Source: a bacterium
GTDB taxonomy: Bacteria; Patescibacteriota; Saccharimonadia; Saccharimonadales; UBA4665
Direction: 5' to 3'
DNA length: 64,000 nt
Assembly (NCBI GenBank): GCA_021848145.1
Contig: JAJZMX010000004.1
Span: 434,001 to 498,000 of the forward strand
Shown here: positions 19,493-29,140 of the stretch, piece by piece
Layout: the number at the start of each line of letters is the position of its first letter
Numbering within the stretch: the stretch's first letter is position 1
Program-made: the position numbers and the translations under genes
Notes under the pieces: model-generated
The model's database searches: none
The model's input: the letters and a program-made list of their open reading frames with translations, nothing else
Told to the model about the DNA's origin: nothing

Positions 19493-21067
19493 TCAGGCGT
19501 AGCCAGAGAAGAAGTCAATCTTAATGTTAGCACGGTTTACGCCAACGGCGATAAGATCTTCTTTAATTTCTTCAGTCATTTTTAGCGGACCCGAAATGTA
19601 AATTAGCCTGTCTTTAAAATCTGGTACTTTAGAGGATATAAGTTTAGCGTTCAGCCTACCGTTAATGCCATTCTCTAACCTACCAGCCTGGTTGCCATCA
19701 ATTACGTAACCTACTTTTAGATTAATTTTCTTTGCAGCTTCATCAAATAGTTCAGTATACGCGACATACTCAGGACTTCTTGCAGAATAAAACAGTACTA
19801 TATCGCGTTGTTGCCTCTTATCTATAAGGTATTTGACCATACTTCGGAAAGGAGTAATGCCTATGCCGCCAGCTATAAACAATAGTTTCTGGCTGGGATC
19901 TTTTGGTAAAGTAAAATCCCCGGCAAGTTGTGCGGCAACAATCTGATCTCCCGGTTCAATATCTGCTAAAGCCGACTTATAGCTACTACCATCCTTATAA
20001 AAACGAACTCCAATCTTAACATCTGGCTCGGTCGGAGACGATGATAGAGTAAACCATCGTCTCGATCCCCTAGTATCTGGCTTATCGTGAGGTAATGTAA
20101 ACTCCATATACTGACCCGGTTCGTAAGCAAACTTATGCTGAGGTGCAAAAACAAATTCAGCACTATCCTTAGCTATTAAATATTTTTTTCGAAGGGTAGG
20201 GAACAATTTGTCCTTATTGCTTACTATATATGCGAACAGGTTGCCAATAACTAAAGCGAATTCTGGAGTTGAATAGTAGTGGCCTATATGAAACTGGGGT
20301 GCCAATATTACACCTATAATTGCACCGTAAAGCATTCTCTTGCCTTTCGTGTCGGGAGAAGTATATGGTTCTGTCAGCATTACGAAACCAAGGAAAAATA
20401 CAGCTGAATTAAGAGCCATGTTCTTTAGGTTAGTGGCGACCCCGTTACCACCAATAATAGAAAATAGCGCCGTAGCTATAGTTGTTGCCAAAAGATAAGT
20501 TATAACCATTGGCTCACGCCGAATCTTACGTGTTATTAATATCCCGCCGATAATAACAAACGGCAACATTGATGCCGTTCCTATCCACCAGCTAGCACTT
20601 TGATGGGGTCCAATAGCTGTTAGAAAAACTGCTATAGCAGCTGGGTTAAATATGTGCTTGCTCTTTATGCTCAATAGGTATTTAGAGCCCATTGCCAGGC
20701 CAGCAGCTGCAAGCATAAATAAAAGACCAAAACCTGATGGACTTGATGGAATGATTAGTGCAAGTATGAGGCCCGTCAGGATGGACGATTCTGGGTTGAT
20801 TGGGGCATCAAATATGTAAGCAAATAATTTATTAATTATCCAGCAACTAAGCACCAGAACTATGGCGCTAATAGCTATGCTCAATGCACTAAAATGCATT
20901 ATCCCTACTGAAGAAAAGATAATCGCCACGACAATTAATCCTATTAAGTAATAAAGCAGCAACCTGTACATAGACAGTTTGTTAACCATACGGTCGATGG
21001 GGTATAGAAGCTTATCGAACATAATCCGAAAAGTTAGCCGTGTATGTTGCGCGTTTATTATCATCAA
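19493..21067 (-). CDS. RnfD/NqrB-like membrane domain fused to FNR-type FAD/NAD(P)H oxidoreductase domain
   Basis: N-terminal multi-TM with SKHIFNPAAIAVFL and VMLTEPYTSPDTKGKRMLYG; C-terminal RRWFTLSSSP, FIAGGIGITPFRSM, IYISGPLKMTEE. Confidence 0.85.
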   Translation of the reverse strand: MMIINAQHTRLTFRIMFDKLLYPIDRMVNKLSMYRLLLYYLIGLIVVAIIFSSVGIMHFSALSIAISAIVLVLSCWIINKLFAYIFDAPINPESSILTGLILALIIPSSPSGFGLLFMLAAAGLAMGSKYLLSIKSKHIFNPAAIAVFLTAIGPHQSASWWIGTASMLPFVIIGGILITRKIRREPMVITYLLATTIATALFSIIGGNGVATNLKNMALNSAVFFLGFVMLTEPYTSPDTKGKRMLYGAIIGVILAPQFHIGHYYSTPEFALVIGNLFAYIVSNKDKLFPTLRKKYLIAKDSAEFVFAPQHKFAYEPGQYMEFTLPHDKPDTRGSRRWFTLSSSPTEPDVKIGVRFYKDGSSYKSALADIEPGDQIVAAQLAGDFTLPKDPSQKLLFIAGGIGITPFRSMVKYLIDKRQQRDIVLFYSARSPEYVAYTELFDEAAKKINLKVGYVIDGNQAGRLENGINGRLNAKLISSKVPDFKDRLIYISGPLKMTEEIKEDLIAVGVNRANIKIDFFSGYA

Positions 21068-21743
21068 TCATGTAAGCTGCAAATCCTGGCAATGCGCTAA
21101 TATAGTTAATCCCTGACTTTCCCATTGCAAATGCAGCAGTAGCAAAACGGTCAGCCTCAAAAATATTTGGACCAATGACCGTTAGGCTAACAATACCCTT
21201 TGGCACTTCAGTTCCGCTTGGGTCATATATATGCTGCCCCCTTAGGTAGGTACCACTTGTGGCAACGCCTTGGCCGCTAACACTAATAGACTTAATAATC
21301 TCAGATATATCAAAAGGGTTTCTAATACCGACATCCCATGATTCTCCAAATTCATTAACCCCTTCAGCCTGAATGTCTCCTCCTGCCTCTACATAAAAAT
21401 TATTAATACCCTTTTCTTTTATAAGTCTTGCGGCATTGTCTATGGCCCATCCTTTAACCAACCCAGAGGTATCAATTTTGCCCTTATGGCGAATCTCGAA
21501 ATATCCTCCTGTTATTTTCTTTGTCTGCTCACAGAGCTGCATAACTTCCTTCATCTCCGTCGACCAACCATCTACGTCAAGGCCATTATTTATAGCATTA
21601 AGCTCGCTAGTATCCTTGTATGGACTAAACCTGCTATCGACAGCTCTGAAGTAGTCAAACACTTCATCAAAAACGTTCTTCTTGCAGTTATCAACGACTT
21701 CTATAGTTATTGGCATTCCCATAATTAATTGAGTTTCTTTCAT
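21012..21743 (-). CDS. apbE: FAD:protein FMN transferase
   Basis: FRAVDSRFSPYKDTSELNAIN, IDTSGLVKGWAIDNAARLIKEKGINNFYVEAGGDIQAEG, ADRFATAAFAMG. Confidence 0.92.
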   Translation of the reverse strand: MKETQLIMGMPITIEVVDNCKKNVFDEVFDYFRAVDSRFSPYKDTSELNAINNGLDVDGWSTEMKEVMQLCEQTKKITGGYFEIRHKGKIDTSGLVKGWAIDNAARLIKEKGINNFYVEAGGDIQAEGVNEFGESWDVGIRNPFDISEIIKSISVSGQGVATSGTYLRGQHIYDPSGTEVPKGIVSLTVIGPNIFEADRFATAAFAMGKSGINYISALPGFAAYMIDDNKRATYTANFSDYVR

Positions 21744-21746
21744 GAA

Positions 21747-22235
21747 TCAGGCCTTACTAAGTGCTGACTTTAATGATTGTATGAAGCCTTCTGAAGTAAA
21801 GGTGGCACCAGAAATAATTTGTACTCTAGAGTGTTGAGTCTGCAGAGCCTCCTGCTTAAGATACGGCATTGCCTGCTGATTTATATAAACGGAGGTTGCG
21901 TGAGTATTGGGGTACTGCAGGAACTGGACGTCAGATATACGGCCATTGTTAATTCTTACGGAAACTTGAACATTCCCATAATAAACATTTTCAACCTTCC
22001 CTATATATGTCCCGTCGCGATATGGACCTAGGCTAGTGCTTTTTGAACTTGTCGAATTGCTACTGGAAGATGGATTATTGCTGTAGGTTTTTGTTGGATT
22101 CGCAGACTTATTACTGTCATTGCTAGATTTAGCCAAAGAAGGAGGCTTGGCAATAATAGGGTGTTGGTGTCTAACTCCAATAGAATAAACGCCATAAATA
22201 GCTAGAACACCCAAACCTAATGCTGTTTTTTTCAT
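21747..22235 (-). CDS. FMN-binding domain protein (ApbE substrate)
   Basis: GTYIGKVENVYYGNVQVSVRINNGRISDVQFLQYPN...IISGATFTSEGFIQSLKSAL; SGATFTS flavinylation motif; N-terminal TM. Confidence 0.9.
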   Translation of the reverse strand: MKKTALGLGVLAIYGVYSIGVRHQHPIIAKPPSLAKSSNDSNKSANPTKTYSNNPSSSSNSTSSKSTSLGPYRDGTYIGKVENVYYGNVQVSVRINNGRISDVQFLQYPNTHATSVYINQQAMPYLKQEALQTQHSRVQIISGATFTSEGFIQSLKSALSKA

Positions 22236-22291
22236 GCCGTTAATATTTACAATTTTTCCTGTAGTTTTGCTGATGGGTATTATCTGATAGT

Positions 22292-23188
22292 ATGCATGTA
22301 ATGGTGCCTATAACAAAAGCCGTAATTGCTGTAGCCGGATTCGGCACAAGGTTTCTTCCACAAACTAAGGCAATGCCTAAGGAAATGTTACCTTTGGTTG
22401 ACAAGCCAATTATTCAATACGTCGTAGAAGAATTAGTGAGCGTAGGCGTAACGGATATTGTTATCGTAACCAGCCAAAATAAACGTAGCATTGAAGATCA
22501 CTTCGACAGGCCAACTGAAGACTTAATAGCCAATTTAAGGGCTGGCGGTAAGTCTAAAGAGCCTTTGCTTAAAATGGTAGAGGACATTGCTAACCTAGCA
22601 AACTTTATCTACGTCAGACAAAAAGGCGACATTCACGGCAATGGCATGCCGCTAATAAACACCGAGCACTTAATCGGCGATGAGCCTTTTATATACACCT
22701 GGGGGGATGATTTTATTAGAGCTACTCCTCCAAGGTTTAAGCAAATGATCGATGCGTATTCCAAATACAATAGACCAGTGCTGAGCCTTATTCCTGCTGA
22801 AAACGATACAGATTATGATAAGTATGGTTTTGCCGGAGGAGAAGAAATTGAACCTGGAATTATTGATGTTAAGCAAATAATAGAGAAACCGGGCAAAGAA
22901 AATAGTCCAAGTAGCTTGGCGACAGTTAGTGGCTTTGTCTTAACTCCAGATATTTTTGAATATATGCATAAAGCTAAGCAGGCACTAGAAACTGGTAAAG
23001 AGTTATATAGTAATGATGCCCTAAAGCTTATGTTAGCTGACGGAAAACAGATAGTAGCTTGTCGAATTAACAATTGCCGTTATGTCGATGCAGGAAACAA
23101 GCTAGATTACATAAAGGCAGTTATTGAATTTGCGCTAGAGAAAGAAGACTTAAAGGGGCCTTTAAAGGATTTTATTAAAAACCTCTAA
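22292..23188 (+). CDS. galU: UTP--glucose-1-phosphate uridylyltransferase
   Basis: KAVIAVAGFGTRFLPQTKAMPKEMLPLVDKPIIQYVVEE; full-length 298 aa. Confidence 0.95.
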   Translation: MHVMVPITKAVIAVAGFGTRFLPQTKAMPKEMLPLVDKPIIQYVVEELVSVGVTDIVIVTSQNKRSIEDHFDRPTEDLIANLRAGGKSKEPLLKMVEDIANLANFIYVRQKGDIHGNGMPLINTEHLIGDEPFIYTWGDDFIRATPPRFKQMIDAYSKYNRPVLSLIPAENDTDYDKYGFAGGEEIEPGIIDVKQIIEKPGKENSPSSLATVSGFVLTPDIFEYMHKAKQALETGKELYSNDALKLMLADGKQIVACRINNCRYVDAGNKLDYIKAVIEFALEKEDLKGPLKDFIKNL

Positions 23189-23228
23189 CGTGAAATCGTA
23201 AGCAAGGTAAGCAAAAGAGCAAAAACGC

Positions 23229-24824
23229 CTAGGTAAATTGCTCTAAATCATTAATTGAAACTTTACTTAAGGTGGAGTTTTTTCTCTTATTTAAAACATA
23301 TACTACAAACGATAAGATAGTCGTGAGAGCTAAAAGAGAACCCGAAATATTAAGAGCTATGGTCAGTCCCCTGCCAAAAGCAGAATAAGCCGCTTGGGTA
23401 ACCTGGTCTACGACTGACGCATGTTTGACTAATTCGGCTACCGAAACGTGCAGTCCCTTTGGTGTATGCCCACCGTGAGTTATTGCATAGATTACAAAAG
23501 ACTGGAAATTAGTTGGTAAATTGAGATCACGCAAACGTCCTACGAGTCCTGATGTCAACTGGGCATTAACAACTGATCCTAAAACCGCAACACCAAAAAC
23601 GCCACCAAGTTCACGGAATGTATTCACAGTAGAAGCGGCCATCCCTGAACGCTTCGGGGTAACAACACCAAGAACAGATGAAGTCATACTAACAAGACAT
23701 ATGCCGAATCCAAAACCAGCTAAGGCTAAAACCCATGCTAAATCAAGGGCAGTTATACCGGGACGAATAATTACGTTAAGTAGGAAAATTCCAGTGCTAG
23801 ATAGCGCAGTACCGACAATAATAAGCGGGATTGATCTTTTAAAAGAATAAACCCTGCCTACTATTAGCGACGAAACTACAATAGCTGCCGTCATTGATAT
23901 AAATGAAACTGCTATTTGATAACCACTAAATCCAGCAATAAATTGTAGGTAAAGCGCTACGAAAAAGAAGACGGCAAAGATGCCAAAGTTAACTGTAAAC
24001 GCTACACAGTTAGCAATAGAAAATTGAGGAAATTTAAAGAATTTTAAGAGCAGTACGGGATCTGTCTTTTTCTTTTCAATCAATATAAAGACGATCAGCG
24101 CCAGTACCGATAATGCAAACAACGCAATAATGAAAGTATTGTGGTAGCCTCTGTTTTCACCAAGTATTACGGCAATAGTAGATGAACTTACAGCAATCCC
24201 TCCGGTCAATAACCCAAGAATGTCGAAATGACGGCCTTTACTGTCCAAACTTTCCGGTAAAAAGACCCAGCCACTGATTAATGCCAATATCCCGAAACCG
24301 ACGCTAAAAGCAAATACGCCACGCCAACTTGAAAAACCAATTATTATGCCTCCTAAAATAGGGCCGAATGCCAAAGCTATGCCGGATACTGCAGACCAAA
24401 TGCCAAGTGCCTTTGCCCGTTCATGGCTTTTAGGATACAGATGTCGAATCATTGAAAGCGTACCAGGCTCACTCGCTGCAGCACCAAGACCCATGACTAC
24501 ACGGCCAGCAATCAAGACATCAACATTACTCGCCAACATTGCTATCAATGAGCCAATAGTAAATAGCCCGACACCTCCAAGCATTACTTTCTTCCTGCCC
24601 CAAACGTCACCCAGCGTACCACCACTTAACATAAAAACAGCAAAGACGAGCATATATGCGTCAACAACCCATTGCAGGTCTTCTACTCCAGCAGCTAGAG
24701 TTGACTGGACATTCGATAGAACGATTGCAACGATTGTGTTATCTAGGAAAGTCAGAAAAAGAATCGTACACAGAACAACTAATGAATAACGGCCTGTTGT
24801 ATTCCGTGCAAGGTTCTTTAACAT
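23229..24824 (-). CDS. MFS transporter, DHA2/EmrB-QacA type
   Basis: FLDNTIVAIVLSNVQSTLAAGVEDLQWVVDAYMLVFAVFMLSGGTLGDVWGRKKVML; 14-TM-like length. Confidence 0.9.
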   Translation of the reverse strand: MLKNLARNTTGRYSLVVLCTILFLTFLDNTIVAIVLSNVQSTLAAGVEDLQWVVDAYMLVFAVFMLSGGTLGDVWGRKKVMLGGVGLFTIGSLIAMLASNVDVLIAGRVVMGLGAAASEPGTLSMIRHLYPKSHERAKALGIWSAVSGIALAFGPILGGIIIGFSSWRGVFAFSVGFGILALISGWVFLPESLDSKGRHFDILGLLTGGIAVSSSTIAVILGENRGYHNTFIIALFALSVLALIVFILIEKKKTDPVLLLKFFKFPQFSIANCVAFTVNFGIFAVFFFVALYLQFIAGFSGYQIAVSFISMTAAIVVSSLIVGRVYSFKRSIPLIIVGTALSSTGIFLLNVIIRPGITALDLAWVLALAGFGFGICLVSMTSSVLGVVTPKRSGMAASTVNTFRELGGVFGVAVLGSVVNAQLTSGLVGRLRDLNLPTNFQSFVIYAITHGGHTPKGLHVSVAELVKHASVVDQVTQAAYSAFGRGLTIALNISGSLLALTTILSFVVYVLNKRKNSTLSKVSINDLEQFT

Positions 24825-24830
24825 TTATTT

Positions 24831-25337
24831 TTAATGGATGTTATTGCAAACTGACGGAGTTTTCCCGCCCAAGCTAAAGAGCTGGCAAAGTGTAGAATCA
24901 CTAACTTTCCATGTGTTGTTTATTAATAGAGCTTCACCAGTTTGATTCTTAAGTACGGGCTGACCATCTAAATTAATGGTGTAGTTGACATCTGCGCTGG
25001 TATTTGTCTTAAAAACGACGCTATTTATACTAATGCTTGGGTTTTGTGTACCTAGTTGTTGGAACTCAGATTGCATTGGTTGCGCAAACTTAGTTCCACT
25101 TTGGAGTAGCATTTCGCGCTCGTTTAAAGAAGTGTTTTTTGCGAAAAAGGTCGTAAAGTTCGCTTTGATCTCTTTAGTGTCTGATGCTTTTTGGGCAGAA
25201 TTCAAACTAAGTTTTACGGTTGCAGTATTAGAATTTTTGCTCTTGTTGTTGCTGCTCGGGACAAATACAACCAGTAGCACCACTGCCACTACTACAACTA
25301 TAATACTAACAGTGGTCCAAACTAACTTCTTTGACAT
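24831..25337 (-). CDS. Hypothetical membrane-anchored protein
   Basis: 168 aa; single N-terminal TM plus Ser/Asn/Lys linker; SD AGAGGAG upstream. Confidence 0.7.
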   Translation of the reverse strand: MSKKLVWTTVSIIVVVVAVVLLVVFVPSSNNKSKNSNTATVKLSLNSAQKASDTKEIKANFTTFFAKNTSLNEREMLLQSGTKFAQPMQSEFQQLGTQNPSISINSVVFKTNTSADVNYTINLDGQPVLKNQTGEALLINNTWKVSDSTLCQLFSLGGKTPSVCNNIH

Positions 25338-25501
25338 AATATTACTCCTCTCTTAAGAACCTGCTTAAGGTGTCCTAAAATTTACTATAACACGCAACAC
25401 ATATTGTAGTGTTATTTTGATCGTTGATTTCACCTTTACTTTGTAAGATTACATTGGCGCTATCTTAAACTTGCGTTAACTACTACAATTAATCTAAAGA
25501 C

Positions 25502-26374
25502 ATGTACCCGATATCCTACTCTGCAGCCGTACTGGCAGCAATGATGAACGCATCCTCATCGGTTATTCAACGTTGGGCGACCCACAAACCCGATGCAATT
25601 AAACTGTTTGGCAGTCAGTTTGCTTACGATATGTTGAAAAGCCGTCTTTTCCTAGTAGGATTTGTACTCCAGGTTCTTGCATTTGGAGCCCAAGCAATAG
25701 CGCTTAAGAATGGTCCATTAATAGTCGTAGAACCTCTGCTCACGAGTGATTTAATATTTTTGTTAGTAATAATCCATTGGCGAATAGGTATTCGTATGAA
25801 ACCCAGGGACTGGATAGCCGCTTTAGCCATAATTGGGGGTTTGACTGGAGTATTTATTGCGACCAACCCTAAAGAGGGTCATTTAAATTACCATGCATTC
25901 CCCTGGATAGTTTTATTATCTATCGTTACTCCTTTAATAGTTTCACTGGCAATAACTGTTCGCCATTTGAAATCTCCACGTCTTAGAGCACTTCTAGCAT
26001 CTTTAGCTGCTGCAATAACCTTTGCTCTCAACGCAGCCTTCACGAAACTGAGCTTAAACCTATTATCTAATCATGGTTTAGTGGTAATGTTTACTAGCTG
26101 GCCAATTTTCGCACTAATTATTTCAGGGATCGTGTCTCTTTATCTTATGATGAACGCTTTTGGGTCTGGTCCATTAGCAATATCCCAGCCAGTAATGGAA
26201 GTTTCTGAGCCAACGATTGCGGTTATTATAGGGGTTATGATCTTTGGTGATAGTTATAACTCATCTCCAGTAGCATTGGCCATTGGTCTTGTGTGTGCGT
26301 TGATTTTAGTTGGCGGAATTATACTTTTAGGGAGTTCCCCTAGGGTACAACAAGCAGGAGAAAAGGGAATTTAA
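25502..26374 (+). CDS. DMT/EamA-like membrane transporter (paralogue of 5497..6369)
   Basis: 290 aa; IVVEPLLTSDLIFLLVIIH, GSGPLAISQPVMEVSEPTIAVIIGV. Confidence 0.75.
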   Translation: MYPISYSAAVLAAMMNASSSVIQRWATHKPDAIKLFGSQFAYDMLKSRLFLVGFVLQVLAFGAQAIALKNGPLIVVEPLLTSDLIFLLVIIHWRIGIRMKPRDWIAALAIIGGLTGVFIATNPKEGHLNYHAFPWIVLLSIVTPLIVSLAITVRHLKSPRLRALLASLAAAITFALNAAFTKLSLNLLSNHGLVVMFTSWPIFALIISGIVSLYLMMNAFGSGPLAISQPVMEVSEPTIAVIIGVMIFGDSYNSSPVALAIGLVCALILVGGIILLGSSPRVQQAGEKGI

Positions 26375-26490
26375 GTAAATAGCTAGCCTTAATAGCCAAA
26401 CCTATTGGTCTTAAGCTGTTATCTTATTGACATCATGATAACAATAATTGTAATAGATCTTGTTAATTGGAAGGTTGGCTTAAAGCAAGA

Positions 26491-27111
26491 CTAACACTTT
26501 GCAGTACTTACTACATCTGGACCGCCAGTCTCGCGTCCTCGCTTAAGCTCAAAAAAGTATGGCTTTTCGGCTAGGGTAATGAAAGCGTCCCACAGTTTAA
26601 GAGATTCTTCCTGGTCAGGAAGCGTCTGAATAACTGGACCAAAGAAACCTGTAGCTTTACCTTCTTGGTTATTAAATACTATTGTAGGTACTCCTATATC
26701 TTGCCCCACGGTGGCAACTGCTTCGTCGATGTAAGATTTTAACTCGGCATCCAAGCTAATGTCGTCAGCAGACTTAGCCAACCCAGCATCTAGCTTTTGG
26801 GCATCAAGTACCTGAGCTATTACTTCATCGCTATACTCTTCACCGGCTAGGAAATGCTGAATACCGAAGGCTTTATATAATTCGCCCAAATCTGCACCCA
26901 GCTCGCTCGCGGCTAAGAGTACCCTGACAACTCGGTGAGCTGGCATATGATTATATCCACTTTTATTTCCATCTAACTCATTATTCTTAATTGCTAAGCT
27001 AAAAGGCTTCCAGTTAATCTTTAGCTCTCGTTTGTTGCTGACCATTAAAAGCCAGCGGCTCGTAACCCAGCAAAAAGGGCACGAAGGGTCAAAATAAAAT
27101 GTAACTTCCAT
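26491..27111 (-). CDS. DsbA-family protein resembling mycothiol-dependent nitroreductase (Rv2466c-like)
   Basis: FYFDPSCPFCWVTSRWLLMVSNKRELKINWKPFSLAIKNNELD; CPFC active site; VGQDIGVPTIVF cis-Pro region. Confidence 0.8.
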   Translation of the reverse strand: MEVTFYFDPSCPFCWVTSRWLLMVSNKRELKINWKPFSLAIKNNELDGNKSGYNHMPAHRVVRVLLAASELGADLGELYKAFGIQHFLAGEEYSDEVIAQVLDAQKLDAGLAKSADDISLDAELKSYIDEAVATVGQDIGVPTIVFNNQEGKATGFFGPVIQTLPDQEESLKLWDAFITLAEKPYFFELKRGRETGGPDVVSTAKC

Positions 27112-27165
27112 AGCATTATTGTAAGGTTAAAAATACGTTAAGGTCAAAAAATACCTACAGGCGCC

Positions 27166-27702
27166 TTAAATGCCACGGCGTAGACGATCTCCATCAATTA
27201 GTATGCAGTCGTTAACATTAGCAAGCCTGACAGCTGATGGAGTAAATTTTGTATTAGTTACTACCATAGCCTGATTACAACCATAGATCTTCAACCCCGC
27301 AACTGCCGCACGAACAGCGGCAACACCGACAGGTTTAGATGCGCGTTTTACTTGCACGCCAAATACATAACCTTGTTTTGCCGCTAATATATCCACGCCT
27401 TGGTCAAAGTATTCTGTTTTTTCAATATGTGAATACCCACATTTATTAAGCCATATGACTATTTGATCTTCAAACTCAAGACCATTCATATTATCCCAAC
27501 GCTTAGGTCTTAGGATGTTTCTTTTTTGCCTTAGCCAATTAGCTATAAAGTAAGCTGCTAGTAATAATATAGCAAAAGAACACGTAACCCATACTAAGTC
27601 GAATATATTTCTTAAAAGCTTTCTGTGGCTCCAAGATGCTGCAAAAATAATTAATATTCCTAGCAGAAGAATGCCTTCATTTCCGGCCTGTTTCTGACGC
27701 AT
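27166..27702 (-). CDS. Membrane-anchored restriction-endonuclease-like (Mrr_cat) protein
   Basis: Two TM helices then GLEFEDQIVIWLNKCGY...DQGVDILAAKQGYVFGVQVKRASKPVG (GxD...QxK nuclease core), AMVVTNTKFTPSA. Confidence 0.82.
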   Translation of the reverse strand: MRQKQAGNEGILLLGILIIFAASWSHRKLLRNIFDLVWVTCSFAILLLAAYFIANWLRQKRNILRPKRWDNMNGLEFEDQIVIWLNKCGYSHIEKTEYFDQGVDILAAKQGYVFGVQVKRASKPVGVAAVRAAVAGLKIYGCNQAMVVTNTKFTPSAVRLANVNDCILIDGDRLRRGI

Positions 27703-27765
27703 AGATCTTCAGTATATTTAACTAAAATATATCGATGAATAGATGATTAAGAAATAATTAAGTCT

Positions 27766-28224
27766 TTAGAGTGTTTCAACGGACTTTAAATCAAAATCTA
27801 GTAGATTATTGTTGGAGTCAAAATTAAAAGTGCCTTCCAGCTTTTCACCAGCCAACACCCTAGGTAACCAATGGCTGTCATCGGGCCACATTTGATCAAA
27901 TGGGATATCCTCAACGTTAAACCATTGTGGCCTCATTTCTTCGCTCTCTTTAGGCTCGCCATCCCATTTTTGGCAAAAGAATACGTCCACTAATAAGTCA
28001 TCATTATCTGGACTAGTAAACTTAAACCTAGCCACACTGCTAAGTTCTATTGGTGTAACGAAAATCTCTTCTAAACACTCCCGTTTTGCGGCTTCTATCA
28101 CGCTTTCTTGAGATTTGCTTTTACCACCTACGCCATTCCATAGACCCTCACCAAAACCTCTTTTCTTTAATGCAAGCAATATATTTTCGCCCTCGATAAG
28201 AAATACCAAGTTCATCCCGACCAT
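27766..28224 (-). CDS. NUDIX hydrolase (8-oxo-dGTP diphosphatase-like)
   Basis: GVGGKSKSQESVIEAAKRECLEEIFV Nudix-box-like; SD AAGGAG upstream. Confidence 0.85.
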   Translation of the reverse strand: MVGMNLVFLIEGENILLALKKRGFGEGLWNGVGGKSKSQESVIEAAKRECLEEIFVTPIELSSVARFKFTSPDNDDLLVDVFFCQKWDGEPKESEEMRPQWFNVEDIPFDQMWPDDSHWLPRVLAGEKLEGTFNFDSNNNLLDFDLKSVETL

Positions 28225-28235
28225 TGTCTTTCTCC

Positions 28236-29006
28236 TTATAACGTACTTAAACTATTTACGACTGTTAAAGCAGCGTTAATCGCCGCCAATATATCCCTAT
28301 TGCCTGTAGCAAGGTTTACATTAATAACCTTAATACTATATTTACCGTTATATAACTTATTATACTGCTCGCTAGCTAGAGCCTTGCCCAAAGACACGTC
28401 AGCGTTAAGAGTAGTTAGGTCGGCTTCTAGATTAGTAACAGGATCTCCGCTATGAACTCCGCTTAACTGGATAGCCTTCGGCAATTTAACCGCCAACTGG
28501 GCCAATAGACCTTCGGCAACCAACTGATCGTCGCTTACTTTAATTAGTGTTATCTTAGGAACCATTAGCTTATAGAACTCCAAGCCATTAAGCTCCCCTG
28601 TTATGTTTAACTTTTGTATCTGCGATAATAGATTGGTCTTTTTCTGTTTAGGCATTTGCGTTAAAGTTTTAATCTCGCTTTTTAAAACCCTATTCCAAGC
28701 TAGGATCGAGCCAATATCTGGCTTGGATGACATAACACTAGAAATAAGTATATTGGCAGTCGATTGATCAATTTTTTCTTGTTTTACAACTCTAGTAATC
28801 TGGCTAAGGTCTTGTCTAAAATCTGATAATTTTATACCGGAATTAATGGATAAGCCCAATCTCGGTTCATTAAAAGAAGAGTAATTTAAATTTGTTCCGT
28901 TTGAGGAAAATGATGCTATGTAACCGGTGTAGCCTATAGCCGCAACTACTACAATAGAAAGAAAAATGTTAACAAAACTAATCTTAAGCTGGTTTATTTT
29001 TTGCAC
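28236..29006 (-). CDS. Hypothetical membrane-anchored protein
   Basis: 256 aa with N-terminal TM. Confidence 0.65.
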   Translation of the reverse strand: MQKINQLKISFVNIFLSIVVVAAIGYTGYIASFSSNGTNLNYSSFNEPRLGLSINSGIKLSDFRQDLSQITRVVKQEKIDQSTANILISSVMSSKPDIGSILAWNRVLKSEIKTLTQMPKQKKTNLLSQIQKLNITGELNGLEFYKLMVPKITLIKVSDDQLVAEGLLAQLAVKLPKAIQLSGVHSGDPVTNLEADLTTLNADVSLGKALASEQYNKLYNGKYSIKVINVNLATGNRDILAAINAALTVVNSLSTL

Positions 29007-29140
29007 AATTATGTCTTCTCTCTAAAATTAGTTTAGCAAATAGAACCTAAATATGACGATCTGTTTCTGTGAATCAGCTGCACCTATACTACTCATCACG
29101 GGCAAGAACTTGAATTCCCTGTTATAATCTCATAGACGTT

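Noticed and set aside
23521-24877. Plus-strand ORFs opposite the MFS transporter (23521..23850, 24346..24789, 24656..24877)
   Set aside because: Antisense shadow frames of a well-supported CDS with no recognisable domains.
26375-26490. Possible small RNA or riboswitch in the gap between the convergent genes
   Set aside because: No convincing conserved structure or terminator could be drawn by eye.
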